Below are positions 14,028 through 25,238 of a stretch of DNA of 64,000 bases, in pieces. Location of the stretch: positions 2,729,836 through 2,793,835 of the forward strand of contig NC_031797.1 of NCBI RefSeq assembly GCF_001522545.3, read 5' to 3'. Made by a program: the position numbers and the translations under genes. Numbering within the stretch: the first letter of the stretch is position 1; every line of letters begins with the position of its first letter. Source of the DNA: Parus major. Lineage: Eukaryota; Chordata; Aves; Passeriformes; Paridae. A model generated the notes under the pieces. The model had not been told where the DNA came from, searched no databases, and saw only the letters and a list, made by a program, of their open reading frames with translations.

Positions 14028-14082
14028 GCATGCCGGGAGCTGTAGTTCGCGCGCCGCCGCAAGGGGCGCTGGGAATTGTAGT
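14028..14082 (-). promoter_or_regulatory. NCLN promoter with two ACTACA/ZNF143-type elements
   Basis: Read on the minus strand, two copies of an ACTACA-n-CTCCC-like motif lie about 39 bp apart: ACTACAATTCCCAGC at 14068-14082 and AACTACAGCTCCCGGCATGC at 14028-14047. Motifs of the ACTACAnnTCCCAGCATGC type are established binding sites for ZNF143 (SBF/Staf) in TATA-less CpG-island promoters. They lie 60-110 bp upstream of the NCLN ATG in very GC-rich DNA (about 13480-14180) with no TATA box. The assignment to ZNF143 is inference from the motif. Confidence 0.7.
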
Positions 14083-14177
14083 CGCGGCAGCCCGTGCGGG
14101 CCGCGGTACCGCCCCGCTTTGGCCTGCAGGGGGCGCCCTCACCGCGGCCTGGGGCTCCCGAGCGCCCCCCAGCGGAT

Positions 14178-14400
14178 GGGATGGGAATGGGAGATTGGGA
14201 TGGGATGGGATGGGATGGGATGGGATGGGATGGGATGNNNNNNNNNNNNNNNNNNNNNNNNNNNNNNNNNNNNNNNNNNNNNNNNNNNNNNNNNNNNNNN
14301 NNNNNNNNNNNNNNNNNNNNNNNNNNNNNNNNNNNNNNNNNNNNNNNNNNNNNNNNNNNNNNNNNNNNNNNNNNNNNNNNNNNNNNNATGGGATGGGATG
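14178..14400. repeat. (GGGAT)n pentanucleotide array spanning a 150-N gap
   Basis: Perfect GGGAT units run into the gap at 14238-14387 and resume as GGGATGGGATG on the other side, so the true array is longer than shown. The G-runs on the plus strand could form G-quadruplexes. The array lies between the NCLN promoter and the S1PR4 poly(A) site. Confidence 0.95.
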
Positions 14401-14575
14401 AACAAGACCAGATGGGAGGCTCCTGCTGCCCCCTCAGCAGGGTGATCCCTCTGCCCCAAGAACAGGAGGGCAGCTCCAGCTGTCCCCAGAATACAAAAAC
14501 ATCTCCCAGGTACTACCTGGCCTCCAGAGGAAAAAAATCGAAGGAAATCAACCCAAGGCTTTCTGATCACTTTGA

Positions 14576-14581
14576 TTTATT
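14576..14581 (-). terminator. Probable S1PR4 poly(A) signal
   Basis: AATAAA on the minus strand lies 807 bases past the S1PR4 stop codon and is the first clear signal downstream of it. The interval 14582-15387 holds no other gene and is interpreted as the S1PR4 3' UTR. Confidence 0.6.
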
Positions 14582-15387
14582 GCAAAACAAATGGGCTGCA
14601 CACTCAGCTCCCATAGAGGGGCTGGGCCAGCAGGTTTTATATGAGTCCCCAGTGCTTTGGTGGCCTCTGGCACGGTGAGAGGAGGCATTTGGGTGCTGCT
14701 CTGATTATTCCCTACATGAGGGAACAGAAGAGCAGGGATCTGAGGCACAAGCTGGCTGTGTCTCCAGGCCCAGGATGACACCAGGCTCCCCAGTGTCTCT
14801 GGACACCTCCTTCTGCCCGTGCTAGTGCCAGCCCTGTCACTACAGCTCCGAGCACTGCTGTCATAGCATTTGCCCTGGCAAATTTGCCCAACCTCTGCAC
14901 CCTGGGAAGGGTCTGGTTGTGGCTGCAGCCCTCTGCCATCCTCAGGCTGAGCAAGACATCAAGCTTGGATTCCTTCTCAGCAGTTGTACCCATCACAGAA
15001 GCTCCAAAAGGATTCCAAAGGCTTGGGAGGGCCACCTGGTTGGGGAAATCCACCTTATTTGCCACTGTGCCCTGGAGTAAAACACCCTCAGGGCGGCAGG
15101 TACAGCACCTCTGCACACCCAAAGCACACACACAGAACCTGAGCACTGCAGCTATCCCAGCAGAGCATCAATCCCAAAATGTGCCTGTATCTTTCACCCC
15201 CAGCCTAGAGGCAATTCCTATCCCTGTGCTGCAGCCACACTGAGGCACCGTCCCAGTCTGATGGGACTGGAAAGCCTGGCCCCAGCTCACAGCTGGTCAG
15301 CCTGCACTGCTACAGTCCTGCCAGGCCAGGACCAGCACCATGAGGCCCTGGGGGCTGTCTGGCATCTCTTGCTCTCCCCGTGGCCCC

Positions 15388-16614
15388 TCACAGGCTGGGG
15401 AGATTGCTCATCATGCTGGAGTTGCTGGAGAGAGGCGCCCTGGGCCGAGCGTTCCAGGCCACGGAGCTGCGGAAGCTGTCCCGGTAGCGCAGGGAACTCT
15501 CGGTGGAGGAGCCAGAATTGATGTCTGAGATGACCAGGCAGCTGCCAGGCTCACAGAGCCCAGCCCTGACACAGCAGCAGCACAGCAGGCTCCCCACGGC
15601 ACGGCGAACCTCCACGCTCCGCAGGGAATAAATGATGGGATTGACTCCCGAGTTCAGCAGGGCCAGAGCCAGGGTCCAGTCCAGGCCGTGCAGGTGGCTG
15701 CAGGCCCCGGTGTCACAAAAGACATCAGAGAGCAGCAGCACAAAGAGGGGACTCCAGCAGAGGATGAAGGCCCCCAGGATCATCAGCACCGTCTTCAGCA
15801 GGCGCAGGGAGCGCTTGCGGCCGTGCCGGGAGCTGCTTTGCCTGGAACTGGCCTGCACCAGATGGAAGATGGAGATGTAGAGGCCGATGATGCCCAGGAG
15901 GATGATGCTGAACATGACTACGGAGAAGAGGATGTAGTTCTTGGAGTAGAGAGGCAGGAGCACGGAGCAGGCCTGGAAATCACAGAGGCAGTTCCAGCCC
16001 AGCAGCGGGAGCAGCCCGATGACGAGGGCCAGCAGCCAGCAGGACACGATGAGGCCCCGCAGGCGCAGGGTCTTGCTGGCCTCGTTCTCAGCGATCGGCC
16101 TCACCATGGCGCCGTAGCGCTCGATGGCCGTCACCAGCAGGCTGAAGGTGGAGGCAGCCAGGGCGATGAAGAGGATGCCCTCCCGCAGGAACCAGAGCGG
16201 AGGGGACAGCTGGAAGGTCTTGCTGCCCGAGAGGCAGAGGTTGCAGAGGTAGGCGATCCCTGCCAGCAGGTCGCTGACGGTGATGCTGGCGATGCAGGAG
16301 TAGACCCAGCGCCGGGCGCGCAGGCAGCGCAGCACGGCCAGCAGCACCAGCAGGTTCTCCAGGATGATGGCGCAGCTGATGATGGCGAAGGCGGTGCGGA
16401 CGAGCCCCATGCCCTCGTCCCCAGACTGCCTGTTGGTGAGCTTGCCTGAGAAGTTGTAGTGCTGCAGGATGATGTTCACGTTCCTCGTGGCAGCCAGCTG
16501 CAGGCAGGAGGCTTTTGTGCCCAGCAGGTCGAGTCTGAGCTCGGGATGTTGAGCAGAGCCCAGGGGAAGGAGGAGGGAGCGATTCACCAGCCAGCTCAGC
16601 ACTGGAGCATCCAT
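15388..16614 (-). CDS. S1PR4: Sphingosine-1-phosphate receptor 4 (S1PR4)
   Basis: This is a single-exon class A GPCR of 408 aa for sphingosine-1-phosphate; in mammals it is expressed mainly in leukocytes. Seven hydrophobic segments are visible. Family hallmarks are the S1P head-group pair R144/E145 in WFLREG, ERY at 165-167 in place of DRY, the LGWNCLC segment of extracellular loop 2 near 205-211, FILCWSPLF in TM6 (about 283-291) and NPIIY at 325-329. The run CCCC at 345-348 is a likely palmitoylation site. N-glycosylation sequons occur at N11 (NRS) and N54 (NFS). S1PR4 is preferred over other S1PRs because of the segments SCLQLAA and LQHYNFSGKL, the WVYSC loop and the DSFRSS tail, which match human S1PR4. 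The N-terminus is about 25 residues longer than in human (384 aa total). The start is the only Met before TM1 apart from one at 69. It lies head-to-tail upstream of NCLN. Confidence 0.95.
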   Translation of the reverse strand: MDAPVLSWLVNRSLLLPLGSAQHPELRLDLLGTKASCLQLAATRNVNIILQHYNFSGKLTNRQSGDEGMGLVRTAFAIISCAIILENLLVLLAVLRCLRARRWVYSCIASITVSDLLAGIAYLCNLCLSGSKTFQLSPPLWFLREGILFIALAASTFSLLVTAIERYGAMVRPIAENEASKTLRLRGLIVSCWLLALVIGLLPLLGWNCLCDFQACSVLLPLYSKNYILFSVVMFSIILLGIIGLYISIFHLVQASSRQSSSRHGRKRSLRLLKTVLMILGAFILCWSPLFVLLLSDVFCDTGACSHLHGLDWTLALALLNSGVNPIIYSLRSVEVRRAVGSLLCCCCVRAGLCEPGSCLVISDINSGSSTESSLRYRDSFRSSVAWNARPRAPLSSNSSMMSNLPSL

Positions 16615-16846
16615 CTTCTGAGCCTGGGACAGCAGCCAAGGGATGCTCGATGGAGGAGGGGGTCAGGTAGGGCTTGGGGCAGAGCAGATCCTCGGTTTGA
16701 GGGCTGGAGCAGCTGTGAGCCTGAGCCCAGCAGCCCTGCTCAGCGTGGAGGTGAGAGTCAGAGCCCTGTCTGCCAGCCCTGCGGCACTGAAAGAGCAAGG
16801 GGAGAGGAGGGTGAGGTGTTTTGTAAGTCCACCCATGAGCATGGGC

Positions 16847-16876
16847 TTCCTGTTGTTTAATAAAGTTTCCTGTTGT
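16847..16876 (-). promoter_or_regulatory. Repeated ETS-like sites upstream of S1PR4
   Basis: TTCCTGTTGT occurs twice (16847-16856 and 16867-16876), with starts 20 bp apart. On the minus strand it reads ACAACAGGAA, with the core GGAA of ETS-family factors. It lies about 230-260 bp upstream of the S1PR4 start codon. Leukocyte genes are commonly driven by ETS factors such as PU.1; use here is inference, because no transcription start is known. Confidence 0.35.
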
Positions 16877-17204
16877 GACTGAGAGTATTGACATCTCTCC
16901 TAACAGCTGTCATTTCTTGGTAAGGGTCTGGTTATTCTCGGCTTTGCTGTGGTTGTGAAGGTGTGACACAAATGAAGTGCCAGGGCCCTCTTTGGGTTTG
17001 GGAGCAGGCTGTGTCAAACGGGGCAACACCTTGATGGGTGGAGTCTGCGGGACTGAACAGATCCAAGAGCTGCTAAGAGCACCCAGACAGCTTCAGACAC
17101 ACTGGGTGCACCCCTGAGCCTGGCAGAGAGCCACTGCCTCTTCCCCAGCTGCCCTGGGCACCACCCATGCTCAGATCCCTATTGAGAGCAGTGATGGATT
17201 TGTC

Positions 17205-17677
17205 TTTACAGACAGGCTGTGGGTCTGCTGGTAAACAAAACCAGCACTGAGAGATAAAAGAAGCAATGGGAAGGATTCCACTGATTGATGAATAGAAAAA
17301 AAAAATATATATATATATATTTGCCTTTACAAACAAACTAGGTTTGCTGATAAATGAAATTGGATATTGAAAGATGAAAGAAACAATGGGGAAGAACCAT
17401 AAATTCCATAAGAATTAAAAATTAAGAGGGAGGGTTATACATTAGAGGGGAATCTTAGGTATCAGGCACTCTGGGAAGTCTGTACCTCTCAAGTACCTCA
17501 GCCAATGGGGAAAGAGCTGGGAAATTGGGATAAAAAGGAGACTGCATCCTCCAAAAATTTGAGACACCCCAGGGGGATGCCCCATGGCCTCTCCCTTTAT
17601 CTGAATAAAGTAAAGGGATTTCTTTGTCTCCTTTTTGGACATAAACCTCTGGTGTTTGTGGGTTAATTTTCCTGACA
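17205..17677 (+). mobile_element. ERV-type LTR (probably solo) with duplicated 5' segment
   Basis: The region has LTR organisation in the plus direction: a long U3-like part, a TATA-like ATAAAAAG near 17530, AATAAA at 17604-17609 followed by a TTTCTTTGTCTCC-type stretch, and an end at CCTGACA (17671-17677), giving the expected terminal CA. A segment of about 70 bp is present twice (17205-17280 and 17326-17396), separated by an A-rich/(AT)n tract at 17296-17320. No gag, pol or env sequence adjoins it. The 5' boundary and target-site duplication could not be fixed. Confidence 0.65.
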
Positions 17678-20600
17678 CTCTTCCTTCTTCAGGAGGAAGG
17701 TCCACGCTGTCACTCCTCAGGGCTCCTCCACAGGCCCAGCTCCTGCCACTCTCTCAGGACACATCCAGACACATCCATCCCCATCCTGCACTGTGTGGCA
17801 CCTGTGTGGCTGAGGTGAGCTCAGCCCCTTCCCCTTCAGAGGAGAGCTCAGCTGGTCTGAGCTGAGCACGTGCCCTGACACTGCACCTACACCTTCAACT
17901 CACCAAGCATCCTCTAGAGATGGCTCAGGACCTTCCCACTCTCTGTCTCCACACAGGCAGGGAAGGAGGCAAAAAGCTGCTGCTTCTCACCTTTGCAGGA
18001 GGCAGAAGATGCTGAGAGCAGAACCGAGGAACGAGAGCATGGCTGCAATGTTAATTTCCATCATTGTCCTAATTCCTTACCTCTGCAGAACTCGACGGGA
18101 GAGCCTTGCAACGTGCTGTTCCCAGTTGTGGCTGGGAATTCACCTTAGGACTCACCTGCCATGGCTTGTGGGAGGCTCTTGCTGCCCCAGGGAGGTTCAG
18201 CAGTGCTCTCCAGATCTTTGTCTGAGGCCCAGCACCGAGCAGGTAGTGGGGACAGCTTAATGTGCAAAATAAGTGAGGCTTCTACCTAGCAAAGTGAAAA
18301 AAAAGGGGAAGTTGCAACATCAACCACATTTCTGTGCAGGGTGAACCCCACCCAAATCAGCTTCAAAGTGGCAGAGATAAAAGAAAAGCAGAGCACCAGT
18401 TAGCTCGGGATCAGAAGCTGTGCCCTGATGTAGCTGTGCTCTCACTCCAGACTGGCAGGAAATCACGAAGGTGTCCCCAGGCTGAGAGCAAAGAGAGTTC
18501 TTCCATCCCCAGGGAGCTGTCCAGGGAGCCCATCCAGGCCTGGGTGGGTGGATTGATCCCAGCCAGGATGGCAGCACAGACAGGTGGAAAAGGCAAAGGA
18601 AGCCATGGGCAGGCAAGAGTGGTTCTCACCAAAAGCTGAGGGCTCCATCCTCCACCTTCACCCTTTCAGCCGGGGTTTTGACCTTGTCTCTCGTGGAAAG
18701 AAACTCACACTGATAAGGTCAGGAGATGACCCTGAGATTGAAGGAGAGGAAATCAGCAGGAAGGCTGGGCCATGAGGGCTCAGAGGGGAGCAGGGCTGCA
18801 CCTTCAGCACAAAGAGCTCACTCCCAAACGCTCTGGGCTGATGCCCACAAAGCACTGGAATCCAAAGGCTCAGGGTGATCCTGACACATCACCCCTCTGA
18901 GCTTTGCTCTTGTTCAGGGTGAGCCTCCAGCTAATGTTCAGGACAGAACTGGTGAAATGCTCCTGAAATGGATGCATCAGAGGATGGAGAAATTTGGCTT
19001 GTCAGGGGGTCTAAGTAGCTTCTCAAAGAGAATGTGTGAGGAGTCAGAGATTCCTGACAGGAGAGAGATCTGTGGAGAGGATGGGACTGGGGGCAGGCAA
19101 ACCCTTTTGGTGGCAGGAGAGCTCGAGGCAGATGAGCTGCTGGGACAGCTTGGCCCCTTCACCCTTGGTGTGCAGGTTCTCTGGACCAGCAAAACATGGA
19201 AGCATCTTCCTAATTCCCCCTCCACAAACATATCCAAGGTACAGAGTCCCCAGCTCATGGCTGGGGGCTAATGGGGCTCTTCTTGCCTGAGCCCCCACAG
19301 GAGGGAGAGCTCCTGCTCTGTCTGTCCCCACTGCACTGCCACAGGCTGAGCTGGATCTTGGCACTTCTCCTTTGCTGCCATCTCAGTTCAGATGTCCTTT
19401 CTCTGAAGTGAAGTGGGGCAGGGGAGGGACACCCCCTCATCTCCTTCTCATCTCTTCAGAGCAAAGCCAGAGTCTGCCTGACACTGCCTGATGGCTCTGA
19501 TGGGCTTGGAAGGGCCAGGGCAGGCACAGGGGGCAGCTGAAACCCTGTGGACCTGCTCCAGACCCGTGGCTAAAGCAGGTACTGATGGATGATGAGATGA
19601 GGCACCTCAGCAGAGAAGCCCTGGAACCCTCCAGAGGTCAACAGGAAGGCCAAAACACCTTGGCCTCAGAGAGAGGAACTTGTCTGCAGTCAAAGGAACA
19701 CCAGAGAGGAACAGGAGAGCAGCAGCCTGGAGCTCAGAGTCCATGGCCTGTGGCCTGCCCAGTCCCTCCAGCCCTGGGGCTGCTGCTCCCAGGAGGGTTT
19801 CCAGCCACAGATTGGGGGGAGGCACAAGCAGCTGCAGGGGAAAGACAGCAAGTTACAAACACAAGATAAAATACTGATGATTCCTGTTGAGGTTTTCCTG
19901 CTGTGCTGCTGCACAGTCCTGATTAAAGCTTGTATTTTCAGATATTATGATTAAAAAACAACAAAACATGGCTGAAGCTCTGTGGACAGCTCTGTGTCAG
20001 GCTGGCTCATGGACATCAGGCATCCCCATCTCTGTCCTCACCTCTCCCTCCCCACCCACCCATCCTGTCCCCTCTTCGTGGCCCCAGCACAGCCCAAGGC
20101 ATCCACTTGCCTGCAGGTGTTTTTCTGCTCCAGGAAGGGTGGAGCAGGGCTGGTTTAAAAATGACTGATCACTCCTGGCAGTTGGGTGGTTGCACTTCCC
20201 CACTTCAGTCTCTTCTGCTGCAGAGCAGAACTTCCCACATCCCAGTCTCCCCAAGCTGGCAGGATCCTCCTGGCCCCAGAGGAGCCAAGAAGAACCAGCA
20301 AGGCCCCTCTGACCTGGGCTGACACCAAACCCTGCAGATCTGACTTTTCACTGTGCTCAAAAACTGTCCCAGGCACAGTGGTTGTGCCTGGGTGCCCTTT
20401 CATTTAAATTGGGTTGTGGTGATGGTGGATCTCTGTAGGAAAAGAGGCTCTGCAGTGCATCCTTTGAGGGAAAACAAGAATATGAAAGAGCAACTTTCAG
20501 GATTATCTCCTCTAGACCACATTCATGACTTTAAATGGCAAAGTTTTGTTGGTTGTTTCTTATTTTTTTAAGCGGCTTTTTTTTTTTTTAACCTTGCATT

Positions 20601-20876
20601 TCCTCAAGGCAAAAACATTAAATGGAAAATGTGGTAGAAATGTTAAATCACACCTCAAAACCACCACAGGACACTTCTCTCTTGCTGCCAGCACCCCTGA
20701 GGCTGTGGCTGTGGTGTACCAGGCTCTCTCTGCCCTGGCCTGTCCGTGCTGTGCTATCGCCCCTCAATCACAGCCACGGGCACGTGGGCACTGGGGCCAG
20801 GCCAGCCATGCCCTGATCAGCACAATCAGCCCCTTGCACACAGTTTCCTGCCTGCTGGGCACAGCCACCTCCAATC
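17678..20876. other. Intergenic DNA between the LTR and protease gene A
   Basis: I see no exon, RNA gene or clear repeat here. Open frames are short and lack family motifs. A non-coding 5' exon of S1PR4 could lie here on the minus strand but cannot be recognised from sequence. Confidence 0.5.
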
Positions 20877-20883
20877 TATAAAA
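20877..20883 (+). promoter_or_regulatory. TATA box of protease gene A
   Basis: TATAAAA lies in the context CTATAAAACC, 76 bp upstream of the ATG at 20953. The paralogous gene B has the same CTATAAAACC motif at almost the same distance, which supports both as core promoters. Confidence 0.75.
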
Positions 20884-20952
20884 CCAGCCCCTGCCCACGG
20901 GGAAACTCAAGACCTCCACACATCTGGGGAGGAGCGTCCAGCTGTGCCAGCG

Positions 20953-22472
<1,520 letters not shown>

Positions 22473-25157
22473 CGGCAGTGGCAGCACTTTCTCCAGCTCT
22501 GGTGTGGCTCTGGAGACTGCAATAGCTCCCCTCCTCCCCCTGCTGAAGGCTCAACTCCCTCTTCTCTCCTTGGGAACCCAAATGATTTGATCAGTGCACT
22601 TGAGAGCCCCCTTCATTCTGTTCTGAGGCTGCTGCCTGTGCCATTCCCTGCCCGTCCCAGGGCTGTGTTAAATCACCCTGGCAGAAGCAGGGACAGCCCC
22701 AGATGGCACAAAAAGAGGCTGTGCCACAACAGACCCCACTTCCTTCAGAGATAACCCTGTTCCTGCTTGAACCTTGCTGCACTTGAAGCACCCACAGTAA
22801 ACTCAAAGCTGCATCTCCTAGTGTGTGTTTTCTTCCTCGTGGCCTTGCCACAGAGAGCAGGAGGGGGGGTCTGGCTGCTGGGACAGCAGCAATCCCAGCT
22901 CTGCATCCTGAGTCACTGGCAGGCTCAGAAACAAGAGGAATGCTTGACCTTCCTGGGGTGGAGAGTGTGCTGAGAGGAGAAAAACTGCCCAGGTAGAAAT
23001 GTTCTGGGAAAAATGATGGGCACACACTCCCTTCACCAACTTCAGCATGGCTGTCACCCTCCTGGGAGCACAGGCAGCAAGCTGGGGGCACCAGCAGCGA
23101 GCAGGACTCGTGGTTCTCTGCAGAGCAGAGGCTGTTCCCTCGGAAGTGTCACAGCCAGGGCACAGTGCAGCCCGGACAGCGCGGTCACAGGGCACACCTG
23201 GCTTATCTTCCAGCTGTCTGAGCTGCAAGAGGCTTCCCTGGGTGGAGAGAGCTGGACTTCTTGTGGACTGTGCCCTTGGGTGTAGGCAGGTGGAGGTTAA
23301 GACACCGGGTTCAGGGCTTTAGGATCCCGGAGAGGAGGCACACCCCAAGCCCCAGCTGTCACACTGCTCCCAGGCTTTGCCTCTTGCCAGCAGCCACGGT
23401 CCATCCCTGTTTCTGCACCATGTCCTGGCTAGAAAGGCTTGAACTAAAGGGTTGATGAAGGACCTGGGTTCACAAAAGTGCCTGACCCCAAAGCCACTTC
23501 CTCCTTTCCTCCCGTGGTAACTGCGGGGGCCCAGTGGGGTCCCTGGAGAAGGTGAGGACCAGTCCTGGCTGGCTGCTGTGGAGCTGCTTGGCACATCCTC
23601 ATCTCCCTGGTCAGAGGCTGTCCTAGTGCCAGCCCAAACCTCTCCCCTCAGCTGATGATGCCCAAAGACAAATCCTCCCCACCAAGGATGCTCGAGGGCT
23701 GTTTTCAGACAGCTCCTGCAATGGAGTCTGAACTTCCTTCCATGGCCTGCAGCAGGCTGCTCTCTGAGCCCTCATCTCCTTCATTCCAGCTCCTTCCTGG
23801 TGGCATCTCTTGTGTACAGAGAGAGCCAAGACTTCCCTGGGGGAGATGACGGGGGACACAGATGATGCTGTGGTAACTGGGTGAGTGCAGAGCTCCCTGG
23901 CAGGGGGTGAAGGGTGTCCGTGATGTCAGGGGGAGACTGACTCGGTTTGTGGTGGGAAAAACCAGTGGGGAATTTCAAACATACGAAAACTGTCTGCAGT
24001 CCAGGGGAAGGGGGTGCTTGCCCTGCTTTCATGGTCTTTCCCAGTCTCCCACTGGTCACCCCCATCAGAGGGAGGAGGTTTCCACAGTCCAGACTGGATT
24101 TCTGCTCACAAATCCTCCACCTTCTTGCCTGGGATGAAGGGAAACTGCGTCACCTCTGCCTTCAGCACCCAGGCTGCCCTGGGGAAACTGAGAAGGGTCC
24201 ATGTTTGGGCTTCTGCTCACAGCTGCTATCAGCTCAGAAATCTGCAAGTGAACAGGCTGCAGCTGCTTATCTGTGTATTATGAATCTTTATCACGTCAGG
24301 GTTTTCCTTGAAGCTCCAGCTGCTGCAGGCTTTGCACGAGAATGGCAACTTGTAGCTTAAAGTTGGGGTTTACCCAGTGGCACTGGAGGAAGGGGGAAAG
24401 CAGATTTACTGGCAGTGAGGGCAGCAAGGAAGCATCGGCCCCATTTCGTCACAGCTGAACTGTGACAGTTCAAAGTCCGCTCACACCGTAAAATCCAAGA
24501 ATGGTTTGGACTGGAAGGGCCCTTAGGGATCATCTCATCCCACCCCTGCCATGGCAGGGACACCTTCCACCATCCCAGGCTGCTCCAAGCCCCGTCCAGC
24601 CTGGCCTTGGGCACTGCCAGGGATCCAGGGGCAGCCCCAGCTGCTCTGGGCACCCTGTGCCAGGGCCTGCCCACCCTCCCAGGGAAGGATTTCTTCCCAG
24701 TATCATCAGTGTCATGTTATAAACACATTTATGACAATTTTGCTACATTAGCCCAGACTGCAGCTACTGAGAGACCTCATCTGCCACTGCATGGTCTTTG
24801 GAACTGGTGCATCAGGTGAAAGAAGTCTTGTTCATGTAAGACTCATTATAAAAATCAAGAGGGTTTGCAAGTGCTCAAGAAGCTTGAAGAATAGAAGCTG
24901 TAAGGGAAGACCTCACTGGAAGTCAAAGAGATGAGGTTGGGTGCGTTGCCCACAGCTTCCAGAACAACCACCAAGTTCTAAAATTGGCTCTGGGTTCAGA
25001 AGGACGTCAGATCCCTCAGATCAGACCCATGATGGAGGTGGGTTGATGCCCAAGGCCCAGACTGAATTCCCCTCTCGCATTGCTGAGACATGCAACTCGT
25101 GGAGAGATTCTGCAGATGAGTCTGACTTCTGTGGTTTCCTGGAGTCTGGTCTCAGGC
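22473..25157. other. Intergenic DNA between the two protease genes
   Basis: It holds the 3' UTR of protease A, for which no canonical AATAAA is evident in the first 300 bases, and a reverse-oriented CR1 copy at 24492-24700. No additional protease exon was recognised. Confidence 0.5.
24492..24700 (-). mobile_element. CR1 LINE 3'-end copy, reverse orientation
   Basis: Read on the plus strand it follows the reverse complement of the CR1 3' region: AATGGTTTGGACTGGAAGGG, then ATCATCTCATCCCACCCCTG, GGCAGGGACACCTTCCACCA, GCCTGGCCTTGGGCACT, CACCCTGTGCCAGGGCCTG and AAGGATTTCTTCCCAG. This is a 5'-truncated CR1, typical of avian genomes. Confidence 0.9.
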
Positions 25158-25164
25158 TATAAAA
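25158..25164 (+). promoter_or_regulatory. TATA box of the pseudoprotease gene
   Basis: TATAAAA in the context CTATAAAACC lies 81 bp upstream of the ATG at 25239. The motif and spacing match protease gene A, so the promoter of this catalytically dead paralogue looks preserved. Confidence 0.75.
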
Positions 25165-25238
25165 CCTTGCTGGGAGCAGGACGAGACCCCAGACGCAGCC
25201 CCACCTCTAAGGGATCCGCTGAAGGCCAGAAGGCTGTG

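Noticed and set aside
15688..16449. 253-codon plus-strand open frame opposite S1PR4
   Set aside because: It is the antisense shadow of the S1PR4 coding sequence, with a low-complexity Glu/Asp/Gln-rich translation.
23038..23110. Remnant of a third protease exon (translation AVTLLGAQ resembles VILGAH)
   Set aside because: The similarity covers only a few residues, lacks the flanking exon features, and no other exons are nearby.
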